64,000 bases of DNA from Streptomyces sp. GESEQ-4 (GCF_017948455.1 NZ_JAFFSU010000030.1:36167-100166); one strand, 5' to 3'. Shown: positions 23,758 to 33,396, counted from the first letter of the stretch. Numbers and translations: made by a program. Notes: generated by a model from the letters alone, not told the origin.

Positions 23758-26700
23758 ATGTACGAGCTGTCCCGGGTCCGCCTCTACTCCATCGGTCCGG
23801 CCGGTGCGCGCTACGCCGACACCGTGCTTGACCTGCGGGGAGTCGGCGAGCCCGTGCCCGACCCCGCGCCCACGCAGGCGGAGTTCTTCGAGGAGGAGCC
23901 CGTCGGCCCGCCGCGCCGGCCCGCGCCGGCCGGTGTGCTCTTCCTGGAGAACGGCGGCGGCAAGTCCGTCCTGCTCAAACTGATCTTCTCGGTGATGCTG
24001 CCGGGGCACCGGAACACGCTGGGCGGCGCCAGCTCCGGTGTGCTGCGCAAGTTCCTGCTCGCCGACGACTGCGGGCATGTGGCGCTGGAGTGGCAGCACG
24101 TGCTGACGGGCGAGTGCGTCGTCGTCGGCAAGGTGAGCGAGTGGCGCGGGCGGCAGGTTTCGAACGATCCGCGGAAGTTTGCCGAGGCCTGGTACTCGTT
24201 CCGGCCGGGGCCAGGGCTGAGCCTGGACAATCTGCCGGTCGCCGAGTCCACCGCCGTACGGCCGTCCGCCGAGGGCGCGTCCGGTGCGCAGGGGCGGCGG
24301 CGCACCATGAAGGGCTTCCGGGACGCCCTCACCGAGGCCGGGAAGGCGTATCCGCATCTGGAGGTGCACTGGGAGGAGATCCACGACCGGTGGATCGAGC
24401 ATCTCGGCGACCTCGGTCTCGACCCCGAACTCTTCCGTTACCAGCGGGAGATGAACTCCGATGAGGGCGAGGCGGCGGGTCTCTTCGCGGTCAAGAAGGA
24501 CTCCGACTTCACGGATCTCCTGCTGCGGGCGGTGACCGATACACGCGACACCGACGGTCTCGCCGACCTGGTCGGCGGCTTCGGCAACAAGCTGGGGCGG
24601 CGAGCGGAACTGATCGCCGAACGTGAGTTCACCGCCGGGTCGGTCGACCTGCTGGGGCGGATCGTCGAGGCTGCCGAGGCGCGGGCACGCGCGCGTGACA
24701 TCCATGCCGGTGCCGAGCGGCGGACCCGGACGCTGGCCCGGCGGCTGTCCGCGCGTGGTGCGCAGGAGCGGGTGCGCGCCGCCGACCTCGCCCAGCGGGT
24801 CACCGGCGCCGCGCAGGCCGTCACGCACGCCGAGGGCGCGCGGGAGCGCAGTGCGCTGATCGCCGCCGAACTCGCCTACCGGCACGCTTCCTTGGCGCTT
24901 GCCGGCGCCGAGAAGTCGGCCGCCGCGCAGAAGCGGGAGCTTGCGGACGCGCGCACTCTGCACTCCGCCTGGCAGGCCGCCGAGGCGGTGCTGCGGCACC
25001 GCGCCGCCGCCGACCGGGTGGCCAGGGTCGCTGCCGCCATCCAGGAGGCCGAGCGTGACGCCGCACCGGCCCTCGCCGCGCGCGCCAAGGCCGCCGTCGA
25101 TCTCGTACGGGCTCTGCACGCGGCCGCGGACGGCGCCGAAGCACTGGCCAACGAAGGGGAGGAGCGGTCGGCGGCGCTCCAGGAGGTCAGCGAGTCCGCC
25201 CACCGGGACGCCACTTCCGCCGCCACGGAAGCCCAGCGCGCTCGCAGCGAGGCCGGGCATCTGCGACAGCGGCTGTCCGAGGTCGAGCAGGAGACCGCGG
25301 AGGCGGTGCGTGCGGGCTGGCTCGACGACAGCGCGCCCGACGCCGATCCCGCGCGGGCCGCGCTCGCCGCCAGCGACGCCGAGAAGACGGCGGTCGCCTC
25401 CTGGGACACCGCACGCGAGGCATCCCACCGGGCCACCGAGCACGCCCGGGAAGCGGCCTCGGCTGAGTCCCGCGCGGAACTCACGGCGGCCCGCGCGGCA
25501 GACGCGGCAACGGCCGCGAAACGGTCGTACGAGGCGGAACGCCGCCTCGCCGAGGGCCTCGCGGTGGAGGAGCGGCTGGCGGCGCTGCTGAGCCTGACCG
25601 GTGTCTCCGGAGCGGTGGGTACGGTTCCGGGGCCCCGGACGGGGGCGGATGGTGCAGCTGGGCGTGAGCGCTCCGACACGGCTGGACGTGGCGGGTCCGT
25701 TCGTGGCGGGAGTGGCGCGTCCGGTGGAGGCGATGGCGGGGAGGCGGGTGGCGGCGGGTCCGCGCGGGCCGGGAGTGGCGCGTCCGGTGGGGGCGACGGT
25801 GGCGAGGCGGGTGACGGCGGCGGGGACGCGCGCGCCGGAAGCGAGCCGTCCGTCGAAGCCGGAGGTGGTGCGTCCGGCGGAGGCACGAGGTCTGCGAACG
25901 GCGATGGCGCCGAGCCGCGCTCCCGGGTCGGCCTGACGACCCCGCGTCCCCTCACCCAAGGCCTCCTCACCCCCGAGGAGCTCGACCGCTGCGCTGACGA
26001 CCTCCGTCAGCTCCTCGACGCCGCCGTCGCCTCCGCCGAGCGCCAGCTGTTCGAGCTGCGGACCGCTGCCGCCGACGATGCCCGGATCCTGGGCGCGCTC
26101 GGTGACGGCGGACTGCTGCCGCCCGGGCCCGACGTGCTGGCCACCGTGGAGTTCCTCGGCGAGCACGGCATCCCGGCGCTGCCCGGATGGCGGTATCTCG
26201 CGCAGGCCGTGGACCCCGCCGATCACGCGCGCGTTCTGGCCGCCCGGCCGGAGCTGGTCGACGGCGTGATCATCACCGACCCCGCCACGCACGCGCGTGC
26301 CCGCGAGGCGCTGAGCGAGGCGGCGCTGCTGCCGCGGTCCGCCGTCGCGGTCGGTACGGCCGCTGCCCTGCTCGCCCCGACTCCGGCACCCGACGCGAGC
26401 GGCGGCGACGTCTTCCTCGTACCGCCGAACCCCGCCATGCACGACGAGCACGCCGCTGACGAGGAACGGCAGGCGCTGCGGGCGCGGGCGACCGAGCGGG
26501 ACGAGGAGATCCGGACGCTTGCGGCACGGCTCGGCAAGGACCGGGAACTGACCGCGCGCCTGGCGTCCTGGCGTACCGGTTGCCCGGCCGGACGGCTGGT
26601 CGAGCTGGCGGAGGCGGCCCGGGAGACACGCGCGTTCGCCGAGGAGGCCGAGGCCGAGCTGGCCGAGGCGCGCACCGTCCGGGCGGAGGCCGACGAAGCC

Positions 26701-28671
26701 GCCGCCGGGGCCGCACAGGTACGGGACGAGCGGCAGGAGGCCGCCCAGCGCGCCCGCCGCTCCGCCGACGCCCTCGCCGGGCTCGCCTTCCGGCTGCGTG
26801 AACGGTCCGGCTGGCAGGTGAAGCTGCGCGAACTCGCCGACGAGGCAACCGAGTCGGAGGCCCGCGCCCAGGCCTGTCTGGAGCGGGCCCGCGCCGCCGA
26901 CGAGGACCGGCGTGCCGCCCAGCGTGCCGCCGACGACGCCCGCCGCACCGCCCGTGCGCTGCGCGCCGAGCGCGCCGAGATCGCGGGCGCCCCCGACGAC
27001 GTACCGGAAGCCGACACGGATGCTCCGACGTCGTCTCTTCCCGCCCTCCGCGAGGCCTATCGCGCCGCATCGCAGCTGTACGAGAAGGTCGGCGTCGACG
27101 CCGATCTGCGGGCCGAGCAGGCCCGCGCGGAGAGCGACGAGAGTGCGGCGCGGGCCGAACTCGACCGGCTCAGCAACAAGGTCCGCACGCGCGCGGAGCA
27201 GCTGCTTCAGTCCCCGGACGGTTCCGACGGGCCCTCCCGGCAGGCCGCCGTAGCCCGGGCCGAGGAGCTGGTGCAGCTTCTGGAGACCCGGATGTCCAGC
27301 GCGAGCGAACAACTGGGGCGGCTGCGCGGCGAGGCCGAGCGGCACGCGCCCGAGGACGGCGAGGCACACACCGAGTTGCCCGAGGAGCTGGTGCCCCGCG
27401 ACGCCGAGCATGCGCAGGCCCTGCTGCGGACGGCCACCGCCGAACTCGCCTCCCGCACGGAGGCGTTGAGCCAGGCCCGGGAGGCGCACGCCGAACTCCT
27501 CGGTGCCCACCGGGCCGCCGAGGACGCCGCCGGCGGCTTCGACGAGATCGCCGCCATGCTGCGTGACCTGCTGCGCGAGCACACCTCGGACGAGGAACAG
27601 GACGAGCAGGAGCCGTATCCCGGCAGCCTGGACGAGGCACGGCAGTCCGGCGCCGAGGCACGGCGCTCCCTGCGGGGCTGCGCCGCCGACCTGTCCGCCG
27701 CCGAGTCCGCCGTACGAGAGGCGAGCGATGTGCTCGTCCGGCATGCCAACTCCACGCGGTACGAGCAGGTACGGACGCCCGCGCGGCAGCAGATCCGGGA
27801 ACTACCCGCCGCCGCGCTGCCCGAGCACGCGCAGAAGTGGGCGGACGCCTTCGCGCCCCGACTGCGGGTGCTCACCGATGAGTTGGCGCAGCTGGAGCGG
27901 AACCGGGACTCGATCGTGGACCGGCTCCGCGGGCTCGTCGAGTCGGCACTGGCGACTCTGCGGTCCGCCCAGCGGCTGTCGCGGTTGCCCGAGGGGCTGG
28001 GGGAGTGGTCCGGGCAGGAGTTCCTGCGCATCCGCTTCGAGGAGCCCGACCAGGCCACGCTCACCGAGCGGCTCGGCGAGGTCATCGACGAGGCGACGCG
28101 GGCCGCGGTGAAGAAGAACTCCGATCTGCGCCGGGACGGGATGTCCTTGCTGCTGCGGGGAGTCGCGGCGGCGCTGCAGCCGAAGGGTGTGGCCGTCGAG
28201 ATCCTCAAGCCGGACGCGGTGCTGCGTGCGGAGCGGGTGCCGGTGGGGCAGATGGGCGACGTGTTCTCGGGTGGTCAGCTGCTCACCGCGGCCATCGCCT
28301 TGTACTGCACGATGGCCGCGCTCAGAAGCAACGACCGGGGGCGCGACAAGCACCGGCACGCGGGCACGCTGTTCCTCGACAACCCGATCGGGCGGGCCAA
28401 CGCGACGTATCTGCTGGAGCTGCAGCGGGCCGTGTCGGATGCGCTCGGTGTCCAACTCCTCTACACGACGGGTCTGTTCGACACGACCGCGCTGGCGGAG
28501 TTCCCGCTGGTCATCCGGCTGCGCAATGACGCGGATCTGCGGGCCGGGCTCAAGTACATCAGCGTGGAGGAGCACCTCCGGCCGGGACTGCCGCAGGCTC
28601 CCGCCGGGGAAGGCGGACACAGCGAGATCACGGCGACGCGGATGTTCAAGAGACCTGTGCCTCAGACCTGA
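23758..28671 (+). CDS. Giant SMC/MukB-like coiled-coil ATPase
   Basis: A 1637-aa ABC-type ATPase with SMC architecture. Walker A is ENGGGKS at 64-70. Long Ala/Glu/Arg-rich heptad-like arms cover about 300-610 and 900-1400. The signature FSGGQ is at 1503-1507, and Walker B TLFLDN ends at D1541-N1542. A compact non-coiled region at about 770-890 lies near the middle and probably is the dimerising hinge. Just before it, residues 622-726 are a Gly/Ser/Ala-rich insert with a 21-residue tandem repeat. Asn1542 takes the place of the usual catalytic Glu. It is longer than MukB (about 1490 aa) and Wadjet JetC (about 1100 aa). ATG at 23758 has GAGAG upstream. Likely role: DNA-loop extrusion, chromosome organisation or plasmid defence with the two upstream proteins; no nuclease partner is adjacent. 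It overlaps the convergent GMC gene by 10 bases. Confidence 0.8.
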   Translation: MYELSRVRLYSIGPAGARYADTVLDLRGVGEPVPDPAPTQAEFFEEEPVGPPRRPAPAGVLFLENGGGKSVLLKLIFSVMLPGHRNTLGGASSGVLRKFLLADDCGHVALEWQHVLTGECVVVGKVSEWRGRQVSNDPRKFAEAWYSFRPGPGLSLDNLPVAESTAVRPSAEGASGAQGRRRTMKGFRDALTEAGKAYPHLEVHWEEIHDRWIEHLGDLGLDPELFRYQREMNSDEGEAAGLFAVKKDSDFTDLLLRAVTDTRDTDGLADLVGGFGNKLGRRAELIAEREFTAGSVDLLGRIVEAAEARARARDIHAGAERRTRTLARRLSARGAQERVRAADLAQRVTGAAQAVTHAEGARERSALIAAELAYRHASLALAGAEKSAAAQKRELADARTLHSAWQAAEAVLRHRAAADRVARVAAAIQEAERDAAPALAARAKAAVDLVRALHAAADGAEALANEGEERSAALQEVSESAHRDATSAATEAQRARSEAGHLRQRLSEVEQETAEAVRAGWLDDSAPDADPARAALAASDAEKTAVASWDTAREASHRATEHAREAASAESRAELTAARAADAATAAKRSYEAERRLAEGLAVEERLAALLSLTGVSGAVGTVPGPRTGADGAAGRERSDTAGRGGSVRGGSGASGGGDGGEAGGGGSARAGSGASGGGDGGEAGDGGGDARAGSEPSVEAGGGASGGGTRSANGDGAEPRSRVGLTTPRPLTQGLLTPEELDRCADDLRQLLDAAVASAERQLFELRTAAADDARILGALGDGGLLPPGPDVLATVEFLGEHGIPALPGWRYLAQAVDPADHARVLAARPELVDGVIITDPATHARAREALSEAALLPRSAVAVGTAAALLAPTPAPDASGGDVFLVPPNPAMHDEHAADEERQALRARATERDEEIRTLAARLGKDRELTARLASWRTGCPAGRLVELAEAARETRAFAEEAEAELAEARTVRAEADEAAAGAAQVRDERQEAAQRARRSADALAGLAFRLRERSGWQVKLRELADEATESEARAQACLERARAADEDRRAAQRAADDARRTARALRAERAEIAGAPDDVPEADTDAPTSSLPALREAYRAASQLYEKVGVDADLRAEQARAESDESAARAELDRLSNKVRTRAEQLLQSPDGSDGPSRQAAVARAEELVQLLETRMSSASEQLGRLRGEAERHAPEDGEAHTELPEELVPRDAEHAQALLRTATAELASRTEALSQAREAHAELLGAHRAAEDAAGGFDEIAAMLRDLLREHTSDEEQDEQEPYPGSLDEARQSGAEARRSLRGCAADLSAAESAVREASDVLVRHANSTRYEQVRTPARQQIRELPAAALPEHAQKWADAFAPRLRVLTDELAQLERNRDSIVDRLRGLVESALATLRSAQRLSRLPEGLGEWSGQEFLRIRFEEPDQATLTERLGEVIDEATRAAVKKNSDLRRDGMSLLLRGVAAALQPKGVAVEILKPDAVLRAERVPVGQMGDVFSGGQLLTAAIALYCTMAALRSNDRGRDKHRHAGTLFLDNPIGRANATYLLELQRAVSDALGVQLLYTTGLFDTTALAEFPLVIRLRNDADLRAGLKYISVEEHLRPGLPQAPAGEGGHSEITATRMFKRPVPQT

Positions 28672-30215
28672 CGAGAGTCCTCCCTCAACAAGTCCGCGCA
28701 CTTTTCGCCGATCGCCATCGTCGTGATGCACGGATTCACCGTCACCAGATCCGGCATCACCGACCCGTCCGCCACCCGCAGCCCCTCGACCCCCTTCACC
28801 TGCAACCGCGCGTCCAGCGGAGCGGAATCGTCCGGGCCCATCTTCACCGTGCAGGACGGGTGGTAGACGGTGTTGTGGGTCTTGTGGATGTAGTCCAGCA
28901 ACTCGTCATCCGTCCGGACGTCCGGGCCGGGGGCGAGTTCCGCGCCCGCCCAGCCGCTGAGCGCAGGTTGCGATGCGATCGTCCGGGCCAGGCGCAGGCC
29001 GTACGTCATCACCCGGACATCGTGCTCATGGGTGAAGTACCGCGGATCCACCTTCGGCTTGTCCCGGTAGTCACGGGTGCGCAGCCGCACCGTGCCCCGT
29101 GACTTCGCGCGGGTCACGTTCGGGGTGAGGCAGAAGGCGTTCTCCGATGTGGGGTAGCCCCAGCGTGCGGTGTTCATGTCGAAGGGGACCGACCCGTAGT
29201 GGAACATCAGGTCCGGCCGGTCCAGGCCCGGTTCGGTGTCGTAGAAGATGCCCGCCTCCCACCACTGGCTGGACGTGGTGGTCATGGGCTGCTTGGCGTC
29301 CCACATGATGACGCCCTCGGGGTGGTCCTGCAGGTTCTCGCCGACGCCCGCCGAGTCGACGACCACCTCGACGCCGACCTCGCGCAGATGCGCGGCCGGT
29401 CCGATGCCCGACAGCATCAGCAGCTTCGGTGAGTCGATGGCGCCGCACGAGACGATGACCTCGCGCCGGGCCCGTACCGTCCGGGTGTGGATCAGGTCCG
29501 GGTCGAGATACTCGGCGCCGACGCAGAGCCGGCCCTCCAGCACCAGTTTCTTGGCCCGCACCCCCGTCCGTACCTCCAGGTTGGGCCGCTTGCCCAGGAC
29601 CGGGTGGAGGTAGGCGACCGACGACGACTGACGGATGTTGTTCTCGTCGGAGTTGATCTGGAACCAGTTGGCGCCCCGGATGACCGTCTTGCCGGTGTTG
29701 AAACCCGTGCGGGGAATCCCTGCCTGCGCACATGCCTCCAACAGGGCCGTACCGCACGGGTCCTCACTCTTCACTGTGCGGAGTTTCACCGGACCCGTGC
29801 GGCCGTGGTGCTCCCCGGGAGCGTCGTTGTTCTCCAGCCGTCGGTAGAGCGGGAAGAGGTCGGCGGCGCTCCAGCCCGTACAGCCTGCGGCGGCCCAGCC
29901 GTCGAGGTCCTCGGCCGGGGCCCAGAAGGCGATACAGGAGTTGTGCGAGGAGCAGCCGCCGAGCACTCTCGCTCTGGCGTGCCGCATGAAGCTGTTGCCG
30001 CTGGTCTGGGGTTCGACCGGGTAGTCCCAGTCGTAGCCGGACTCCAGCAGGCCCATCCAGCGTTCCAGCTTCAGGACGTCGTCGTCGCCGACGTCGCTGG
30101 GCCCCGCCTCCAGGACGCACACGGTGACGGACGGGTCCTCCGACAGCCGGGCCGCCACCACGTTGCCCGCGGTGCCGCCACCGACCACGACGTAGTCGAA
30201 CTCATCGATACTCAT
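28662..30215 (-). CDS. GMC-family oxidoreductase (choline dehydrogenase-like)
   Basis: A 517-aa flavoprotein of the glucose-methanol-choline family. The FAD dinucleotide site VVVGGGTAGNVVAARL is at about 9-24, the GMC signature SCGAIDSPKLLMLSGIG at about 252-268, and the active-site His in TVYHPSCTVKMG near residue 455. ATG at 30215 has GGAGG ten bases upstream; the longer open frame runs into the transporter gene. It is downstream of an APC permease and a betaine-aldehyde dehydrogenase gene on the same strand, so oxidation of choline to betaine aldehyde is the most likely reaction, though other alcohols are possible. Its 3' end overlaps the SMC-like gene by 10 bases, tail to tail. Confidence 0.9.
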   Translation of the reverse strand: MSIDEFDYVVVGGGTAGNVVAARLSEDPSVTVCVLEAGPSDVGDDDVLKLERWMGLLESGYDWDYPVEPQTSGNSFMRHARARVLGGCSSHNSCIAFWAPAEDLDGWAAAGCTGWSAADLFPLYRRLENNDAPGEHHGRTGPVKLRTVKSEDPCGTALLEACAQAGIPRTGFNTGKTVIRGANWFQINSDENNIRQSSSVAYLHPVLGKRPNLEVRTGVRAKKLVLEGRLCVGAEYLDPDLIHTRTVRARREVIVSCGAIDSPKLLMLSGIGPAAHLREVGVEVVVDSAGVGENLQDHPEGVIMWDAKQPMTTTSSQWWEAGIFYDTEPGLDRPDLMFHYGSVPFDMNTARWGYPTSENAFCLTPNVTRAKSRGTVRLRTRDYRDKPKVDPRYFTHEHDVRVMTYGLRLARTIASQPALSGWAGAELAPGPDVRTDDELLDYIHKTHNTVYHPSCTVKMGPDDSAPLDARLQVKGVEGLRVADGSVMPDLVTVNPCITTMAIGEKCADLLREDSRQV

Positions 30216-30277
30216 AGGGAGTTGACCTCCTTGGTACGGAGACATCCTTGTGCGCTCGGGACGCCCGCTGCGGAATG

Positions 30278-31837
30278 TCAGTCGGCCGCCGGGGCGGCGA
30301 GGGGCCCGGTCGCCGGTGCGGCGTCCAGCCGGTGTTCGGCGAGCACCCCGGTCTTGCGCCGCTGGATGAACCAGTAATAGGCGAAGCCGCCGCCCATGAT
30401 CACGCCGACGAAGAGCACGGCGCCCCACTGGAGGTACCAGTGGAAGGGGGCGGTGGCGTTGTAGACGGAGGCCCGCGGCCAGATCAGGTTGATCGTCATG
30501 CCCGCGCCCCACAGCACGGCGAGGATGTTGACCAGCAGCCCCCAGCGGCCCAGCGAGAACTTGCCGTCGCCCGCGGGCTGCCACTTGCCGCGCAGCCGCG
30601 CCACCAGCATCGGAACGGTGACACCCAGGTAGGCGAGGTAGATCATGATGATGCCGATGCTGGTGACGACCGTGAAGATCTGCGGCTGGCGGATGTTCAC
30701 GACCAGGATCGCCAGCGCCAGGATGCCGATGATCACGGCCGGGAGCACCGGCGTCTTGAAGCGCGGGCTGACCTTCGCCAGCATCGAGGACGCGGGCAGG
30801 TTGTTGTCCCGGGCCATCGCGAACGCCAGCCGGATCGCCGCCGTGTGCACGGCCAGCGCACACACGGTCACCGCGATCAGCACGCACCACAGCATCGCCT
30901 TGCCGGCCGTCGAGCCGAGTACGTCGAGGACGACGTACTGCAGACCGTCGGTCGACAGCTGCTCGCCCTTCAGGCTGGACACGCTCATCAGCGCCAGCAG
31001 CAGGATCAGACCGCCCAGGACGAACGAGGCGACGATCGCCCGGATGATCGCGCGGGGCGCGTTCCGGGACGGGTCCAGGGACTCCTCGCCGAGCGAGGCG
31101 GCCGTGTCGAAGCCGTACATGACGTACGCCGACGCCAGCGACGCCACCAGGAACGCGCCGAGGTAGCCGGCGCCGTACCCCGCGCCCGTCCCGTTGGTCT
31201 CCATGACCACTTGCGGGCCGCGGGTGATGTGCACGGCGAACAGGACGATGAGTACGACGGTGGCGACCAGCTCGATGAAGACGCCCGCCGTGTTGATGTT
31301 GGCCATCAGCTTGACGCCGAAGGCGTTCACCAGCGTGGTGAACAGGATCAACACCGCGGCCAGGATGACCGCGTTGGTCGCCACGTCGTACTTGCCCGTG
31401 CCGTCACCGACGATCTGGAACACGTCGGAGATCTGCGGCAGCGTCAGCTGGTAGGCGAGCGCCACGGCCGCGATGGACACGATCGAGGCGATCAGCATCA
31501 TCCAGCCGGCCAGCCAGCCCAGATGCGGATTGCCGATCTTCTTCGACCAGTTGTAGACGGAGCCCGCGACGGGATAGCGGGCGGCCAGCTCGGCGAAACA
31601 GAGGGCGACCATGAACTGGCCGACGAAGACCATCGGCCACGACCACCAGTAGGCGGGGCCGCCGCTGCCGTATCCGAAGTAGAACAGCTGGAACGTTCCG
31701 GTCAGGATGGAGATGTAGCTGATGCCGGCGGCGAACGTGTGGAAGTTGCCGAGGGTGCGCTTGAGTTCGGGCTTGTAGCCGAACTCGGCGAGTTCGGCGT
31801 CGTCCTGCCGGTCGGCCGGCTGTTGAGTTGGGGTCAT
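30278..31837 (-). CDS. APC-superfamily amino acid/amine permease
   Basis: A 519-aa permease with about twelve helices. The N-terminus GYKPELKRTLGNFHTFAAGISYISILTG, then FAELAARYPVAGSVYNW, is typical of the APC amino acid/choline transporter branch (ACT-like) that includes GABA and choline permeases. ATG at 31837 has AGGAG eight bases upstream. Set between the aldehyde dehydrogenase and the GMC oxidoreductase genes, it is a likely choline or related amine importer. The gap to the GMC gene is 62 bases and to betB 92 bases, so the three probably share a transcript. Confidence 0.88.
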   Translation of the reverse strand: MTPTQQPADRQDDAELAEFGYKPELKRTLGNFHTFAAGISYISILTGTFQLFYFGYGSGGPAYWWSWPMVFVGQFMVALCFAELAARYPVAGSVYNWSKKIGNPHLGWLAGWMMLIASIVSIAAVALAYQLTLPQISDVFQIVGDGTGKYDVATNAVILAAVLILFTTLVNAFGVKLMANINTAGVFIELVATVVLIVLFAVHITRGPQVVMETNGTGAGYGAGYLGAFLVASLASAYVMYGFDTAASLGEESLDPSRNAPRAIIRAIVASFVLGGLILLLALMSVSSLKGEQLSTDGLQYVVLDVLGSTAGKAMLWCVLIAVTVCALAVHTAAIRLAFAMARDNNLPASSMLAKVSPRFKTPVLPAVIIGILALAILVVNIRQPQIFTVVTSIGIIMIYLAYLGVTVPMLVARLRGKWQPAGDGKFSLGRWGLLVNILAVLWGAGMTINLIWPRASVYNATAPFHWYLQWGAVLFVGVIMGGGFAYYWFIQRRKTGVLAEHRLDAAPATGPLAAPAAD

Positions 31838-31929
31838 GAGCGGACTCCTGGTGGGCAGGGGAACGGGGAGAGCGGCTCCTGCGGGCGCCTGGATCAAGGA
31901 CGGTCGATGAGCCTGCTGCTACCCGGACG

Positions 31930-33396
31930 TCAGGCGAACCACCCCTGTGGCGTGGGATTCGTGTTCCGCCAGATGTGCTTGGGCTCGCGGTACTCGGCCA
32001 GACCCGCCGGCCCGAGTTCACGTCCGAAGCCGGACTGCTTGAATCCGCCCCACTCCGCCTGCGGCACATAGGGGTGGTAGTCGTTGATCCAGACCGTGCC
32101 GATCCGCAGCCGCCCGGCGACCCGTGCGGCCCTGGCCTCGTCACCCGTCCATACGGCGCCCGCCAGGCCGTAGATCGTGTCGTTGGCGAGCCGTACCGCC
32201 TCGTCCTCGCTGCCGAACCGCTCGACGGTGAGGACCGGTCCGAAGGACTCGTCCTGTACGACGGACATGCCGCCCGTGCACTCGTCCAGCACGGTGGGCA
32301 GGTAGTAGAAGCCGTCGGCGAAGTCCGCTCCGTCGGGGCGCGCACCGCCGCAGCGCAGGACCGCACCCTCCGCCAGACCCTTGGCGACATAGGCCTCGAC
32401 CTTCGCGCGGTGCGCCGCCGAGATCAGCGGACCGGTCTGCGCCCGCTCGTCGAACGGTCCCCCGAGCCGGATCTCCGACGCCCGCCGTACGACCTCGTCG
32501 ACGAACCGGTCGTGCAGCGAGTCCTCGACCAGCAGCCGGGCGCCCGCCGAGCAGACCTGCCCGGAGTGCAGGAACACCGCGGTCAGCGCCATGTCGACGG
32601 CCGTGTCGAAGTCGGCGTCCGCGAAGACGATGTTGGGGTTCTTGCCGCCCAGTTCGAGGGCGACCTTCTTCACCGTCCCGGCCGCGGCGGCCATCAGCCG
32701 GCGGCCGGTCTGGAGTCCGCCGGTGAAGGAGACGAGGTCCACGTCCGGGTGGTCGCCGAGCGGGGCGCCGGCCTCGGGGCCGGCGCCCAGGACCAGGTTG
32801 GCGACGCCCGCGGGCACGCCCGCCTCCTCCAGCAGCCGCATCAGGTGTATGGCGGTGTGCGGGGTCAGCTCGCTGGGCTTGAGGATGAAGGTGTTGCCCG
32901 CCGCCAGGGCAGGGGCGACCTTCCAGGCCGTCTGGAGGAGCGGGTAGTTCCAGGGTGTGATCAGCGCACAGACGCCGACCGGCTCGTACACGACCCGGCT
33001 GTCCACGCCCTCCGTGCCCGTGTCGACGACCCGACCCGTCTCGCTCGCTGCCGTCCGGCCGAAGTAGCGGAAGCAGTTCGCGATGTCGTCGATGTCGTAC
33101 TCGCTCTCGACCAGCCGCTTGCCGGTGTCCAGCGACTCGGCGCGGGCGAGTGCGTCCTTGTCTCGCAGCAGCAGGTCGGCGACGCGCAGCAGCAGGTCAC
33201 CGCGCTGGTCGGGGGCGGTGTGCGGCCAGGGTCCCTCGTCGAAGGCGCGGCGCGCGGCGGCGATCGCCTCGACGGTGTCCTTGCCGCCGGCCTCGTCCAC
33301 CACCCCCACCAGCGAGCCGTCCGCCGGACAGCGGATCTCACGCGTGCGCTCGTCGACCGCGCTCCGCCACTCGCCGTCGATGAACAGATCCGGCAT
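31930..33396 (-). CDS. betB: Betaine-aldehyde dehydrogenase-like aldehyde dehydrogenase
   Basis: A 488-aa NAD(P)-dependent aldehyde dehydrogenase. The cofactor site shows NYPLLQTAWKVAPALAAGN and SFTGGLQTGRRL; the general base Glu is in VALELGGKNPN (about residue 250) and the catalytic Cys in HSGQVCSAG (about 287). INDYHPYVPQAEWGGFKQSGFGRELG near the end matches betaine-aldehyde dehydrogenases. ATG at 33396 is preceded by GGGAGG. It is first of the three-gene choline set, and would produce glycine betaine, an osmoprotectant. Enzyme identity is secure; the exact aldehyde is inferred from its neighbours. Confidence 0.88.
   Translation of the reverse strand: MPDLFIDGEWRSAVDERTREIRCPADGSLVGVVDEAGGKDTVEAIAAARRAFDEGPWPHTAPDQRGDLLLRVADLLLRDKDALARAESLDTGKRLVESEYDIDDIANCFRYFGRTAASETGRVVDTGTEGVDSRVVYEPVGVCALITPWNYPLLQTAWKVAPALAAGNTFILKPSELTPHTAIHLMRLLEEAGVPAGVANLVLGAGPEAGAPLGDHPDVDLVSFTGGLQTGRRLMAAAAGTVKKVALELGGKNPNIVFADADFDTAVDMALTAVFLHSGQVCSAGARLLVEDSLHDRFVDEVVRRASEIRLGGPFDERAQTGPLISAAHRAKVEAYVAKGLAEGAVLRCGGARPDGADFADGFYYLPTVLDECTGGMSVVQDESFGPVLTVERFGSEDEAVRLANDTIYGLAGAVWTGDEARAARVAGRLRIGTVWINDYHPYVPQAEWGGFKQSGFGRELGPAGLAEYREPKHIWRNTNPTPQGWFA

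Noticed and set aside
23743..27744. 1333-codon open frame antisense to the SMC-like gene
   Set aside because: Long antisense frames are expected in very high-GC DNA. The sense frame has ATPase motifs and a ribosome binding site; the antisense product is Gly/Leu/Arg-rich without domains.
21210..28671. Complete Wadjet (JetABCD) system
   Set aside because: No JetD-like Toprim or DUF2220 protein was found in the window, and the ATPase is much longer than JetC. Only a JetABC/MukBEF-like core is claimed.
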